NCBI RefSeq assembly: GCF_037126265.1
Contig: NZ_JAYLLN010000014.1
Location: 1-64,000, forward strand
Direction: 5' to 3'
Length of the DNA stretch: 64,000 nucleotides
Source of the DNA: Sphingobacterium tenebrionis
GTDB taxonomy: Bacteria > Bacteroidota > Bacteroidia > Sphingobacteriales > Sphingobacteriaceae
Shown here: positions 43,284 through 51,524 of the stretch, piece after piece
Numbering within the stretch: position 1 is the stretch's first letter
Layout of the letters: every line of letters begins with the position of its first letter
Made by a program: the position numbers and the translations under genes
The notes under the pieces: model-generated
Database searches by the model: none
The model's input: only the letters and a program-made list of their open reading frames with translations
What the model was told of the DNA's origin: nothing

Positions 43284-43842
43284 TAAAAGACGTAGTGTCA
43301 ACAACATTGATGATCTAAATGCAGAGATTGCCAGGTTGAAGAGTCTCAAAACAGAGCAAGAAGATTTCTTGAAAAATCAATATTCCCTGCTCAAACATAA
43401 AATTGAGACACCAGCTCGTATCGCCAATATGTTGATGAATAGGGTTCCTGGAGTAAGTACCATCAAGGGATTGGTTCAAGGAATCGGAGAGGTTACAAAT
43501 AAAAGCAACAAATCCGATTGGTTGACCAAAACGCTTCAATTAGGCCTTCCATTGGTGTTGAACAAGACCTTACTTAAGAATGCAGGTTGGATCAAAAAAG
43601 GGTTAGTCTTGTTAGCTTCGGAAACTGCAGCAAAAAATGTGAATCAAGATAATGTAAGCTCCTGGATAGGGAAGATTACAGACATGATCAAACCCAAAAA
43701 GAAAAAGAAGAAAAACAAGGTAGAGGCTCCGGTGGGCGAGGTGATAAACCCCGTTCCTCCACAACATCCACCGATGATTACGGCGGAGGAGTCTGTACAG
43801 GATAATATTTACGGTATCCCAAAGGATAGCGAAGCTTATTAG
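43264..43842 (+). CDS. Hypothetical protein linked to YtxH/holin genes
   Basis: This 192-residue protein starts with a predicted coiled coil (NIDDLNAEIARLKSLKTEQE), then has a mildly hydrophobic middle (VPGVSTIKGLVQGIGEVTNK; LGLPLVLNKTLLKNAGWIKK) and a Lys-rich segment KPKKKKKKNK before a Pro-rich tail. I recognise no family. Its 20-bp overlap with the holin-like gene suggests that the three proteins act together at the envelope. Confidence 0.7.
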   Translation: MIIDSNNKRRSVNNIDDLNAEIARLKSLKTEQEDFLKNQYSLLKHKIETPARIANMLMNRVPGVSTIKGLVQGIGEVTNKSNKSDWLTKTLQLGLPLVLNKTLLKNAGWIKKGLVLLASETAAKNVNQDNVSSWIGKITDMIKPKKKKKKNKVEAPVGEVINPVPPQHPPMITAEESVQDNIYGIPKDSEAY

Positions 43843-43865
43843 GCGCGAGGCCTGATAGCAAAATA

Positions 43866-43895
43866 AAAAACCAAGGTCATTCGACCTTGGTTTTT
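43866..43895. terminator. Bidirectional terminator
   Basis: A 13-bp stem (AAAAACCAAGGTC / GACCTTGGTTTTT) has a 4-nt loop. It serves both the YtxH operon (+) and the convergent fcl gene (-). Confidence 0.9.
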
Positions 43896-43905
43896 CTTTT
43901 TTTTG

Positions 43906-44838
43906 TTAAGCCTGGTTTTTCTGTTTGAAATCTTCGTAAGCTAAAGCAATACCTTCCTTCAGACTGGTTTTAGGCAACCAACCCAACCCTTTTAATTTTC
44001 CAACATCCATCAGTTTCCTTGGCGTACCATCAGGTTTGCTGCTATCAAACTCCAATTCACCTTCAAAACCAACCACTTCCTTGATCAGCAGCGCGAGATC
44101 TTTAATGGAAATATCTTCACCTACGCCAATATTGACAAATTGCTCCTCGTCGTAATTTTCCATCAAAAATACACAGGCATCCGCTAGGTCATCCGCATAC
44201 ATAAACTCACGTAAAGGTTTTCCGGATCCCCAAATGCTCACAGAAGCCGCATTATTCATTTTGGCTTCATGGAATTTCCTGATCAGCGCAGGTAGTACGT
44301 GCGAATTTTCAGGATGGTAATTGTCGTTGATGCCGTAAAGATTGGTCGGCATAACGGAAATATAATTATCGCCATATTGCAAGCGATAGGATTCCACCAT
44401 CTTGATTCCTGCAATCTTGGCAATGGCATATGGCTCATTGGTATACTCCAATGGTCCGGTCAATAAGAAATCTTCTTTCAACGGCTGCGGAGCCATCTTC
44501 GGGTAGATACAGCTCGAGCCCAGGAACATCAGTTTCTTCACCTCATTTTCATGGGAAAAGTGGATCACATTGTTCTGGATGGCTAGATTTTCGTAGATGA
44601 AATCTGCACGGTAGGTATTGTTGGCCATGATGCCACCCACCTTTGCCGCCGCAAGGAATACATAATCGGGTTTTTCCAGTTCAAAGAATTCCTTAACCGC
44701 TTGTTGGTCACGGAGGTCCAGTTCACCGGATGTTCTAGTAATGATATTTTCATATCCCAACTCCTGTAATTTGCGCAAAATAGCAGACCCCACCATTCCG
44801 CGGTGTCCAGCAACATAAATTTTCGCTTGTTTTTCCAC
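43906..44838 (-). CDS. fcl: GDP-L-fucose synthase
   Basis: This 310-residue SDR-family enzyme makes GDP-L-fucose from GDP-4-keto-6-deoxymannose, a precursor for surface glycans. The NADP-binding motif AGHRGMVGSAILRKLQE is at the N-terminus, the catalytic Ser is in GSSCIYPKMAPQP, and YxxxK reads YAIAKIAG. DNYHPENSHVLPALIRKFHE is specific to the family. The start is a GTG at 44838. No gmd gene is adjacent, so the preceding enzyme must be encoded elsewhere. Confidence 0.95.
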   Translation of the reverse strand: MEKQAKIYVAGHRGMVGSAILRKLQELGYENIITRTSGELDLRDQQAVKEFFELEKPDYVFLAAAKVGGIMANNTYRADFIYENLAIQNNVIHFSHENEVKKLMFLGSSCIYPKMAPQPLKEDFLLTGPLEYTNEPYAIAKIAGIKMVESYRLQYGDNYISVMPTNLYGINDNYHPENSHVLPALIRKFHEAKMNNAASVSIWGSGKPLREFMYADDLADACVFLMENYDEEQFVNIGVGEDISIKDLALLIKEVVGFEGELEFDSSKPDGTPRKLMDVGKLKGLGWLPKTSLKEGIALAYEDFKQKNQA

Positions 44839-44847
44839 CTGAATATC

Positions 44848-44877
44848 TTGTTTACTGCAAATATAAGGTTAATTTTG
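44848..44877 (+). promoter_or_regulatory. Promoter of trmB, Bacteroidota type
   Basis: TTG at 44848-44850 and TAATTTTG at 44870-44877 are separated by exactly 19 bp, a full match to the -33/-7 pattern of the phylum. The ATG is at 44895, leaving a leader of about 10 bases. A minus-strand -7 box (TATATTTG, 44865-44858) for fcl lies 4 bp away, so the two promoters overlap. Confidence 0.6.
44858..44865 (-). promoter_or_regulatory. Candidate -7 promoter box of fcl
   Basis: On the minus strand TATATTTG matches TAnnTTTG, 19 bp before the fcl GTG start. It falls inside the trmB promoter, so the two may compete. Confidence 0.4.
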
Positions 44878-44894
44878 CGACTTAATTATCAGTT

Positions 44895-45551
44895 ATGGGT
44901 AAGGATAAACTTAGAAAATTCGCAGAGATTGCCACCTTCGAGAATGTAGTGGAAATGGATGCCGGGAAAGCATATAAAGGAAAATGGGCCAAAGAATTCT
45001 TTAGAAACGATAAGCCAATCGTTCTTGAACTGGCCTGTGGCAAAGGGGAATACACAGTAAACTTAGCGAAACTATTTCCAGAGCGTAATTTTATTGGTAT
45101 CGATTATAAAGGAAACCGAATTTGGAGAGGTGCAAAAACAGCCTTGGAAGAGGGAATATCCAACGTAGGGTTTTTACGCATACAGATCGAAACTTTGCTG
45201 GAGCATTTTGCAGAAGCGGAAGTTGAGGAAATATGGATTACTTTTCCAGACCCTCAACCGCAGGATAGCCGCGAGAAAAAAAGGTTGACCAACCCGAAAT
45301 TCTTGGAGCGTTATAAACATGTCCTTGTTCCAGGTGGAATCATGCACCTGAAAACGGATAATGACGGATTCTATGCCTATACCCTTGAGCAGATCGCCTT
45401 ACAGGAACTTCCTAAACTAAAGGAAACTACCGATCTCTACCATTCCGATTTAGTGGATGAGGTTCTTTCCATCAAAACCTATTACGAGAAAAAATACCTT
45501 GCACACGACAAGAACATCAATTACGTGCAGTGGAAATTGACTAAAGGATAA
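44895..45551 (+). CDS. trmB: tRNA (guanine-N7-)-methyltransferase
   Basis: This 218-residue SAM-dependent enzyme makes m7G46 in tRNA. Conserved parts are the SAM-binding VLELACGKGEYTVNLAK, FIGIDYKGNRIWRGAKTA, the catalytic WITFPDPQPQDSREKKRL and LKTDNDGFYAYTLEQ. The length is typical. A full Bacteroidota promoter lies just upstream. Confidence 0.96.
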   Translation: MGKDKLRKFAEIATFENVVEMDAGKAYKGKWAKEFFRNDKPIVLELACGKGEYTVNLAKLFPERNFIGIDYKGNRIWRGAKTALEEGISNVGFLRIQIETLLEHFAEAEVEEIWITFPDPQPQDSREKKRLTNPKFLERYKHVLVPGGIMHLKTDNDGFYAYTLEQIALQELPKLKETTDLYHSDLVDEVLSIKTYYEKKYLAHDKNINYVQWKLTKG

Positions 45552-45587
45552 GCATTTAAAAGGCAGATTTTGTAACTTCATTTCATT

Positions 45588-47052
45588 ATGAAAAGAATTT
45601 ACCTAATCTGCCTCCTACTTTCGGGTTTTGTGGCTCAAGCACAGGAAAACCCAAATAGTGCTCAGGCACAAGAAAACCTAAATAATACCTTCTCTCGCAT
45701 TATTTCGGAAGTAAATCAGCATGCTGAAGCTTACGACCGGTTGAAATACAGTACCGAACATTTGGGGCACCGCCTCACAGGTTCGGAAAATGGAAGAAAA
45801 GCGGAGGAATATGCATTCAAACTTCTTCAATCCTATGGATTGGATGTCTCCTATCAACCTTTTTCATCCGAAAGTTGGTCTAGGGAATCTCTTTCCTTAT
45901 CCTTCAACGGAGATCCTATTGCTGCGGTAGCCTTGGCTCATTCTCCGATCAAAGTGGATTTAAACGCAGAAATCATTGATTTAGGGAATGGTTTGGAAGC
46001 AGATTATCAACGGGTGGGTGATAAAATCAAGGGTAAAATTGCATTAGTCTATTTACATATTCTCCCTAATTCCGGAAAAGACCTCAAGAACCTTCATCGA
46101 TCAGAGAAAACAGCTTTGGCCGAAAAATATGGTGCAAAAGGGATTATATTCATCAATAGCGTTGCAAATAATGTGTTATTAACCGGTACAGCTTCGATTA
46201 CGGGTCAATTAATAAATATTCCGGCCATTTGTATTGGATTGGAGGATGGTTTGAAATGGAAGGAAGCCCTTGCAAGCAAGGTTGTTAAGGTGAGCATTAA
46301 CATGCGGAATAAGGCAGGGGAAACCCAATCGAGAAATATACTTGTCCGTATGAAAGGTACGGAGCTGCCCAACGAAAAGATTGTTATAGGTGGACATTTG
46401 GATAGCTGGGATCTGGCAACCGGAGCAATTGATAATGGAATCGGCTCCTATGCGGTAATGGATATTGCCAGGACATTCAAAAAATTAGCATTAGCCAACA
46501 AGAGATCCATTGACTTTGTCCTGTTTATGGGGGAGGAGCAGGGATTATTAGGCGCAAAAGCCTACGTTGATGCCGTGCTGAAAGAAGGTTCTCTGGATCA
46601 GATCAAATACATGCTGAATTTTGACATGGTCAATGCACCTACTGGTTTTTCCACTACAAGGGAAGAAATGATCCCGTTACTCAAACGCACAAGGTGAAAA
46701 TTATGCTGCCTTGGACAGTACATTTAAAAACAATAATGCGATAAGTGTGGGTCTGCATAGTGATCATCAGCCTTTTATGCTAAGAGGGATCCCAACGGGA
46801 ACCGGCCGAGGAGGTAAGCTTCCGAATAATGCAGGAATGTATTACCACTCTAATAAAGATGATTTTAGTTTGGTGGACAAAGCCGGATTGACGCAGACCA
46901 TCCGTGTCGGCGCAGCCTATCTTTATATATTGGCAAATGCAGAGGAGCTGCCTGCTAAAAAATTAGCAGACAATGAATTGGTGGATTTCCTGAACAAGGC
47001 CGGCCTAAAAGAACCTTTGCAAATTTCAGGAGAATGGAGATGGGGCAATTAA
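45588..47052 (+). pseudogene. M28 family metallopeptidase, frameshifted
   Basis: An exported aminopeptidase/carboxypeptidase is split between two frames. The first part (45588-46697, 369 residues) has a signal peptide, a PA domain (about 130-215) and the co-catalytic zinc site GHLDSWDLATGAIDNG, MGEEQGLLGAKAY and FDMVNAP. It then ends at a UGA at 46695. The second part continues in the +1 frame from about 46684 (AQGENYAALDSTF...) and holds the last zinc ligand in GLHSDHQPFMLRG, ending at 47052. One extra base or two missing bases near 46684-46690 explain the break. It may be a true pseudogene or a sequencing error. Confidence 0.88.
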
Positions 47053-47831
47053 TACCTAACCTGATCCTGAAATTTTGTCCAAGTGCTTGGATCTAAAGCC
47101 TGCTGATAAGTAGAGGCCTTTGGATTCAAGCGTTTTATACGATTTTGGATATACGCTTTTCGATCGGCGGGCGCAGGATGGGTTGAGATCCAGGTCAGAT
47201 CTATATCCTCAGCCACATGGATGTCGAAGAGTTCCATGACCCTAGACAAGTTCTTAGGATCAATATCTGCGGCATTTAAATATTCCACTGCCGTTTCATC
47301 TGCCTCTTTTTCCAAACTCCTTGAAAAGGCTTGTCCGGTTAGGAAGTTAGTCACTTCTGCGGTTCCTGTACTGGAAAGCAGTAGGTCCAATCCGAAATTG
47401 GTGACCAAAGATTTCATCACGTGGTTCTTTTCGCAATGCGCGATTTCATGGGCTATAATCCCCGAAAGGTATTCTGCACTATCCAAAAAGTCGATTAAAC
47501 CGGTGGTTACCAAAATCTGGTCATCAGGAAGAGCAAAGGCATTCACTTCCTCATCCACGATGATATGAAAGCTATAATTGGTACTATCGATATCATTTTT
47601 GCTTAAAATAGGCAGGCAGATGGAGTCAAGTGTTGTCATGATGGAATCTTCCCCATCCAATACCTCATAAGTATCATAGATATGGTTCATGATCATGGAT
47701 CCTAGTTTTTTCTCCATCTTCTTTCCATTTTCTTGGACCTGGAATATACCGGTCCAATTTATTTGGGCAAGTAAAAAGTAGGAACCAGCGATTGCCACAA
47801 GAAGTAGGAGGGTTTTCGTTAAGATTTTCAT
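47049..47831 (-). CDS. M48 family metalloprotease
   Basis: This 260-residue exported zinc protease has an N-terminal signal or anchor segment (TLLLLVAIAGSYFLLAQ). The active site GIIAHEIAHCEKNHVMKSL contains HExxH, and the third ligand Glu lies in LEKEADETAVEYLNAA. The closing WISTHPAPADRKAYIQNR is typical of the LoiP/YggG/BepA group of periplasmic quality-control proteases. The end overlaps the convergent M28 pseudogene by 4 bp, and the start overlaps the DUF4870 gene by 4 bp, so it is co-translated with that gene. Confidence 0.93.
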   Translation of the reverse strand: MKILTKTLLLLVAIAGSYFLLAQINWTGIFQVQENGKKMEKKLGSMIMNHIYDTYEVLDGEDSIMTTLDSICLPILSKNDIDSTNYSFHIIVDEEVNAFALPDDQILVTTGLIDFLDSAEYLSGIIAHEIAHCEKNHVMKSLVTNFGLDLLLSSTGTAEVTNFLTGQAFSRSLEKEADETAVEYLNAADIDPKNLSRVMELFDIHVAEDIDLTWISTHPAPADRKAYIQNRIKRLNPKASTYQQALDPSTWTKFQDQVRY

Positions 47832-48271
47832 GGTTTAATAATATTATCCGTAATGTCTGAGAACAAAAACCAACGTACATGAATACCTTTTCTGGTTTGA
47901 ATGGAGGTATAGATGGTTGATACAATTTCAATGATATTGATGATAACTATCAAAAAGATATAAGCGATATAGTAATTGGTTATTTCCGTTTTATGAAGAA
48001 TCACGGAGATGGTCCACCAGAAACCCACAGTATTGAAAAAGAAGATGAAAATTTGGGATATCAATGCCTGCATCCCATGCCATCGAACAAATTTGGTGGA
48101 TCTTTTTTTGCCCACAACAAAGATGATGGTGGCCAATAAATTAAAAATGGGTAAAGGCAGTCCTGCAAATAGCGCAAATAAAGACATCAAATAGCTGTTG
48201 GAAGCATATTCTCTTTCGTCTTCTGATACCTGTTGGGGTGTAAATGTTATAATCCCTTCTTGATGTTCCAT
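47828..48271 (-). CDS. DUF4870 domain membrane protein
   Basis: This 147-residue protein starts at MEHQEGIITFTP. It has three to four membrane helices, with the DUF4870 signature KFVRWHGMQALISQIFIFFF near 65-85. The family has no known function. The gene sits in a run of four small membrane-protein or protease genes on the minus strand with overlapping ends (DUF2752 upstream, M48 downstream). Confidence 0.82.
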   Translation of the reverse strand: MEHQEGIITFTPQQVSEDEREYASNSYLMSLFALFAGLPLPIFNLLATIIFVVGKKRSTKFVRWHGMQALISQIFIFFFNTVGFWWTISVILHKTEITNYYIAYIFLIVIINIIEIVSTIYTSIQTRKGIHVRWFLFSDITDNIIKP

Positions 48272-48654
48272 ATCCAATTGGCAATCAATAATATAATAAG
48301 TAAAACGGAAATAAGCTTGTTTTTTTTGAGGAACTCTTCCGCTGCGTTGTATACCCTGAAATAATAATCCCTTTTGGTGATCAGATCAACCAGGATCAAG
48401 CAGATAATGCTGGCCAGCAAAAATAAAGAGATGATCCCTAGAGGGTTGATCAGTATGGCCTCCCAGATGTTTCCATGCAAAAAGGCATCAATAGCTCGCG
48501 AAGAACCGCACGAAGGACAAGGATAACCTGTTAGGTTCTTGACAGGGCAGAGTGTAACCGCTGCATGGAAATAATGTAAGAACCCAAGCCATATTATTCC
48601 AAGAAAACAGATTATACCTGTGATAAGGTATAATCTGTTCTTCTTCGCTATCAT
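48247..48654 (-). CDS. DUF2752 domain membrane protein
   Basis: This 135-residue protein has three membrane helices and the DUF2752 signature CPVKNLTGYPCPSCGSSRAI, with a Cys pair that could be a metal or redox site. It then reads NPLGIISLFLLASIICL. The function is not known; such genes often sit next to TM2-domain genes, as here. The end overlaps the DUF4870 gene by 25 bp. Confidence 0.85.
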   Translation of the reverse strand: MIAKKNRLYLITGIICFLGIIWLGFLHYFHAAVTLCPVKNLTGYPCPSCGSSRAIDAFLHGNIWEAILINPLGIISLFLLASIICLILVDLITKRDYYFRVYNAAEEFLKKNKLISVLLIILLIANWIWNIKKGL

Positions 48655-48657
48655 GAA

Positions 48658-48999
48658 TTAGTAATTTAACGCAGTTACTAATTTTTCAAAATTCTTTGAT
48701 TTAGTGGATCCCATAATCAAAAACCAGTCAATGATGGTCCATATTCCTAAACCACCACAGGTCAATAATTTAGCGATACCCAATCCCGTATCACCGATCA
48801 TAAAACGATCAATACCAAATGTTCCAGCTAAAAGGGAAACTATAAGGACAGTAGTCGGATCTTTATATTGTTGAATCTGAACATTTGTCAATTTACTATC
48901 ATCCGCTTTGGCCAATAAGTCTCGGATCTCCATGAGATGATAGGATTCAAAAAATTTGTTGTTAGACATTAAGAACATGTCTACTCTATTGCTTTCCAT
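48658..48999 (-). CDS. TM2 domain-containing protein
   Basis: This 113-residue protein has two membrane helices joined by a short loop, the TM2 fold: GTFGIDRFMIGDTGLGIAKL then GGLGIWTIIDWFLI. The N-terminal 45 residues are cytosolic. It is the first gene of the minus-strand run TM2 - DUF2752 - DUF4870 - M48, separated by 3 bp from the next gene. Function unknown. Confidence 0.88.
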   Translation of the reverse strand: MESNRVDMFLMSNNKFFESYHLMEIRDLLAKADDSKLTNVQIQQYKDPTTVLIVSLLAGTFGIDRFMIGDTGLGIAKLLTCGGLGIWTIIDWFLIMGSTKSKNFEKLVTALNY

Positions 49000-49022
49000 T
49001 TTATTTTGGTTATTGATGAATA

Positions 49023-49061
49023 AAAAAATCCGTTTATATAATGAAGATAAACGGATTTTTT
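49023..49061 (-). terminator. Terminator of trhO
   Basis: A 14-bp perfect stem (AAAAAATCCGTTTA / TAAACGGATTTTTT) with an 11-nt loop follows the minus-strand trhO gene and gives a T-run on that strand. Confidence 0.88.
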
Positions 49062-49079
49062 CAATTTTCTGATAAAACT

Positions 49080-50051
49080 TTAATTTTTTATAAATTTTTT
49101 GTGCTTTCGCTTAGAAATTTTGTCCAAGTTAACGGGCTGAGGAATTTTTACATAATAGCCAGTACCATCGTATTCTCGTTTATTCGGGCTCTCTTTACAG
49201 GCATCTGAACAACAGCCATCCAATTTCCAACCACATTCATCACATTGGGTGAAGTGCTCATTGCAAACAGGGTTTGCGCAATTGATCATTTTTGCGGTAA
49301 CCGTTCCACAATTCTTACAGGTTGAGACGATGGATGGGTTCACCGAATTGACAGGTACGGTAACCCGGTTGTCAAATACGTAGCATTCGCCTTCAAAATC
49401 CTTTCCACCAGCTTCTTTACCATATTTGATAATACCGCCATGCAATTGGTAAACATCTTCAAAACCTTCTTTCAATAATAATGCAGAAGCTTTCTCACAT
49501 TTGATACCCCCTGTACAATAGGTCAGGATCTTTTTACCTTTCAGATGCTCCAGTTCCTTCACTTTTTCAGGGAATTCGCGAAAATTATCGATATCTAACG
49601 TAACTGCATTCTTAAAACGGCCTACATTATGTTCGTAATTTGAACGAACATCCAGGATGACCACATCCTCCTCATCTTTCATCTGCATGAATTCCTGAGG
49701 CTCCAAATGCTTACCAGTTTGTTTATTGGGGTCGATGATTTTCGGGTCGCGAAGTCCGGAGTGGACAATCTCCTCTTTGTAACGACAATGCATCTTGATA
49801 AAGGAAAGTTCATCGACATTATCGATCTTAAATTCAGTCTTGGCAAAGCGAGGATCGGCATGTACCGCTTCCATATAGGCTTTACAAGCCTCAGGAGTAC
49901 CGGATACTGTACCGTTCAAACCTTCATCTGCGACGATGATACGGCCGACAAGACCTAGGGATTTACAAAATGCTAAATGATTATCCGCGAATTGTTCCGC
50001 GTTTTCGATAGGGCTGTAGCAATAGTACAGCAATGTTTGATATTGTGCCAT
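49080..50051 (-). CDS. trhO: tRNA uridine(34) hydroxylase, rhodanese-like
   Basis: This 323-residue enzyme hydroxylates U34 of certain tRNAs (formerly YceA). It has an N-terminal acylphosphatase-like domain (VGRIIVADEGLNGTVSGTPE) and a central rhodanese domain with the catalytic cysteine loop TYCTGGIKCEKASALL. The C-terminal Cys-rich zinc-like region reads CKNCGTVTAKMINCANPVC and CDECGWKLDGCCSDAC. The length and ending are typical for Bacteroidota. Confidence 0.94.
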   Translation of the reverse strand: MAQYQTLLYYCYSPIENAEQFADNHLAFCKSLGLVGRIIVADEGLNGTVSGTPEACKAYMEAVHADPRFAKTEFKIDNVDELSFIKMHCRYKEEIVHSGLRDPKIIDPNKQTGKHLEPQEFMQMKDEEDVVILDVRSNYEHNVGRFKNAVTLDIDNFREFPEKVKELEHLKGKKILTYCTGGIKCEKASALLLKEGFEDVYQLHGGIIKYGKEAGGKDFEGECYVFDNRVTVPVNSVNPSIVSTCKNCGTVTAKMINCANPVCNEHFTQCDECGWKLDGCCSDACKESPNKREYDGTGYYVKIPQPVNLDKISKRKHKKFIKN

Positions 50052-50140
50052 ATATTCATTGATACCGCTGCAAACGGCGTTTAATGTTTTTAAATTTTAT
50101 GCAAAGATAAGGAAAATGAAAAAATAAAAATTGACGGCGA

Positions 50141-50377
50141 TCACTTTTTGATCAAGGGGGTCAATAAATACTCCAGTCCATTCAGTTTGATCTCGTACAG
50201 GGTTTCCAATAAAACGCCCAATTTACCCGCCGGAAAGCCGTTTTTTTTGAACCATACGAGGTATGGCTCTGGTAATCGGCAAAGAAGATAACCCTGATAT
50301 TTTCCGAAAGGCATCTTCATGTTGGCCAATTCCACCAAGATATTCGGATCCATGAAATTAGTCTCTTGTTTTGCCAT
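50141..50377 (-). CDS. DUF3820 family protein
   Basis: This small protein (78 residues from ATG 50377, or 70 from ATG 50353, which avoids overlap with the upstream gene and resembles typical family starts) contains the DUF3820 core MKMPFGKYQGYLLCRLPEPY followed by LVWFKKNGFPAGKLG. The fold resembles a nucleic-acid-related quorum-sensing/putative regulator family, with no confirmed function. Confidence 0.88.
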   Translation of the reverse strand: MAKQETNFMDPNILVELANMKMPFGKYQGYLLCRLPEPYLVWFKKNGFPAGKLGVLLETLYEIKLNGLEYLLTPLIKK

Positions 50378-51116
50378 GGGTCAATCGGTGTTTTAATAGA
50401 CGTAGGGCAATGATTCCATGGTTGATGAGATTTGGAATCGTGCCATAATATTTTTTGAAGATTTCGTAACGTTCTTTTAAGCTTTGTTTATGCCTTTGTT
50501 GCGACATGCCTCCGACCAAGTATTTGGCCACATAGTCTTTCACATTGACCGTTTTCTTCGCTTTTTTAGCTGCACGGATCACCCAGTCGATATCCGAGCT
50601 GAGTTTATATTGCATGTCATACGGTTCTGCAATTTCCCTTTTGACATAGATCGCCTGATGGCATACATTCATCCCGTATTTGAAGGACTTCCAATCAAAG
50701 GTATCTGGGCATTTGTGTCGACGATCGCCCAGGATCTCCCGATCTTCATTGACCAATTTGGTCTCGCCGTAATAGATATCTGCATCTTCTCCGGAATTAA
50801 AAACCTTTTCCAAGGTGTCAGGGGCATAAAGTTCATCCCCAGAATTCAGGAAGAGTACATAATCGCCTGTTGCCAAGCGTAATCCCTTGTTCATGGCATC
50901 GTAGATACCTTTATCCTTTTCGGAAACAAGAACGGTGATATGGTCTTTGTATTCCTGGATGACATCCAAGGTTCCATCATTGGAATTTCCATCGATGACA
51001 AGGTATTCTATATTGGGATAGGTCTGCTGGGCAACTGATTCCAAGGTATACCTAATATCACGTACATTATTGTACACTATGGTAATGATGGATATTTTGG
51101 GTTTTGCGAATGTCAT
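50358..51116 (-). CDS. Glycosyltransferase family 2
   Basis: This 252-residue GT-A fold transferase begins MTFAKPKISIITIVYNN. The donor-binding region is YLVIDGNSNDGTLDVIQEY, with LFLNSGDELYAPDTLEKVF providing the metal-binding part and SSDIDWVIRAAKKA later. Such enzymes add sugars to surface glycans. A longer in-frame start exists 63 bp upstream but would precede the domain's first strand with an unrelated stretch. It borders a non-coding gap holding a glycosyltransferase relic. Confidence 0.9.
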   Translation of the reverse strand: MTFAKPKISIITIVYNNVRDIRYTLESVAQQTYPNIEYLVIDGNSNDGTLDVIQEYKDHITVLVSEKDKGIYDAMNKGLRLATGDYVLFLNSGDELYAPDTLEKVFNSGEDADIYYGETKLVNEDREILGDRRHKCPDTFDWKSFKYGMNVCHQAIYVKREIAEPYDMQYKLSSDIDWVIRAAKKAKKTVNVKDYVAKYLVGGMSQQRHKQSLKERYEIFKKYYGTIPNLINHGIIALRLLKHRLTHGKTRD

Positions 51117-51194
51117 GATGGATTGTATTGCAACGGCACAAAAATAGGGAATTAAGTGGAAATAAATATTATCTAACAAGTTGGCTTCGCTGCT

Positions 51195-51224
51195 AAACCA
51201 TACTGAAAGTAATGTTAAAGTATG
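51195..51224 (+). repeat. Dispersed 30-bp element, copy 2
   Basis: It begins AAACCATACTGAAAGTAATG and matches the reverse complement of 11364-11393 at 29 of 30 positions. Further motifs to about 51290 (GCATACTTTT, TTTTAACC, AGCATACTTAAAC) echo those beside copy 1. Confidence 0.7.
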
Positions 51225-51300
51225 TAAAACCTATGCTTTGCATACTTTTCAATGTTTTAACCTTGCTTTAAGCATACTTAAACAACGATTCTAACCCAAA

Positions 51301-51402
51301 ATCAAACATATATTGAACCATGAAGTCCTGAATCTCGCTAAGAAAATGGATAATAATCGTTATGATGTGACCATTCCGACATCAAATGTAAGCACATTTT
51401 AA
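51301..51402 (+). pseudogene. Probable relic of a family 4-type glycosyltransferase
   Basis: One frame reads HEVLNLAKKMDNNRYDVTIP before stopping at 51400. The pattern VLNLAKxLDxxxYDVTI is the usual segment after the GG(A/V)E motif near the N-terminus of GT4-type transferases. Nothing else of the gene is recognisable, so this would be a small remnant left after deletion within the polysaccharide region. The match rests on pattern recognition of about 20 residues. Confidence 0.4.
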
Positions 51403-51524
51403 AACATAAAGGACCAATATAAAAACGGAGAGCATTGATTAATTAAATATAAATGCTAATTTAAAGCGAGATTTTAATCCATTTATAAATTTAGGTCATA
51501 GTTATTCCAGGTCTCCAAGAAAAT

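Larger units (their letters stand above)
51117..51524. other. Non-coding gap with repeat element and gene relic
   Basis: This 408-bp region separates the divergent glycosyltransferase and FkbM genes. It holds the second copy of a 30-bp dispersed element (51195-51224), AT-rich palindromic sequence to about 51290, and a short coding relic at 51301-51402. The rest (51403-51524) shows no gene. Confidence 0.6.

Noticed and set aside
46683..46700. Programmed +1 frameshift in the M28 gene
   Set aside because: The UGA after AGG recalls recoding sites, but there is no known slippery codon or upstream stimulator, and such recoding is not known in this family. It is listed as a disruption instead.
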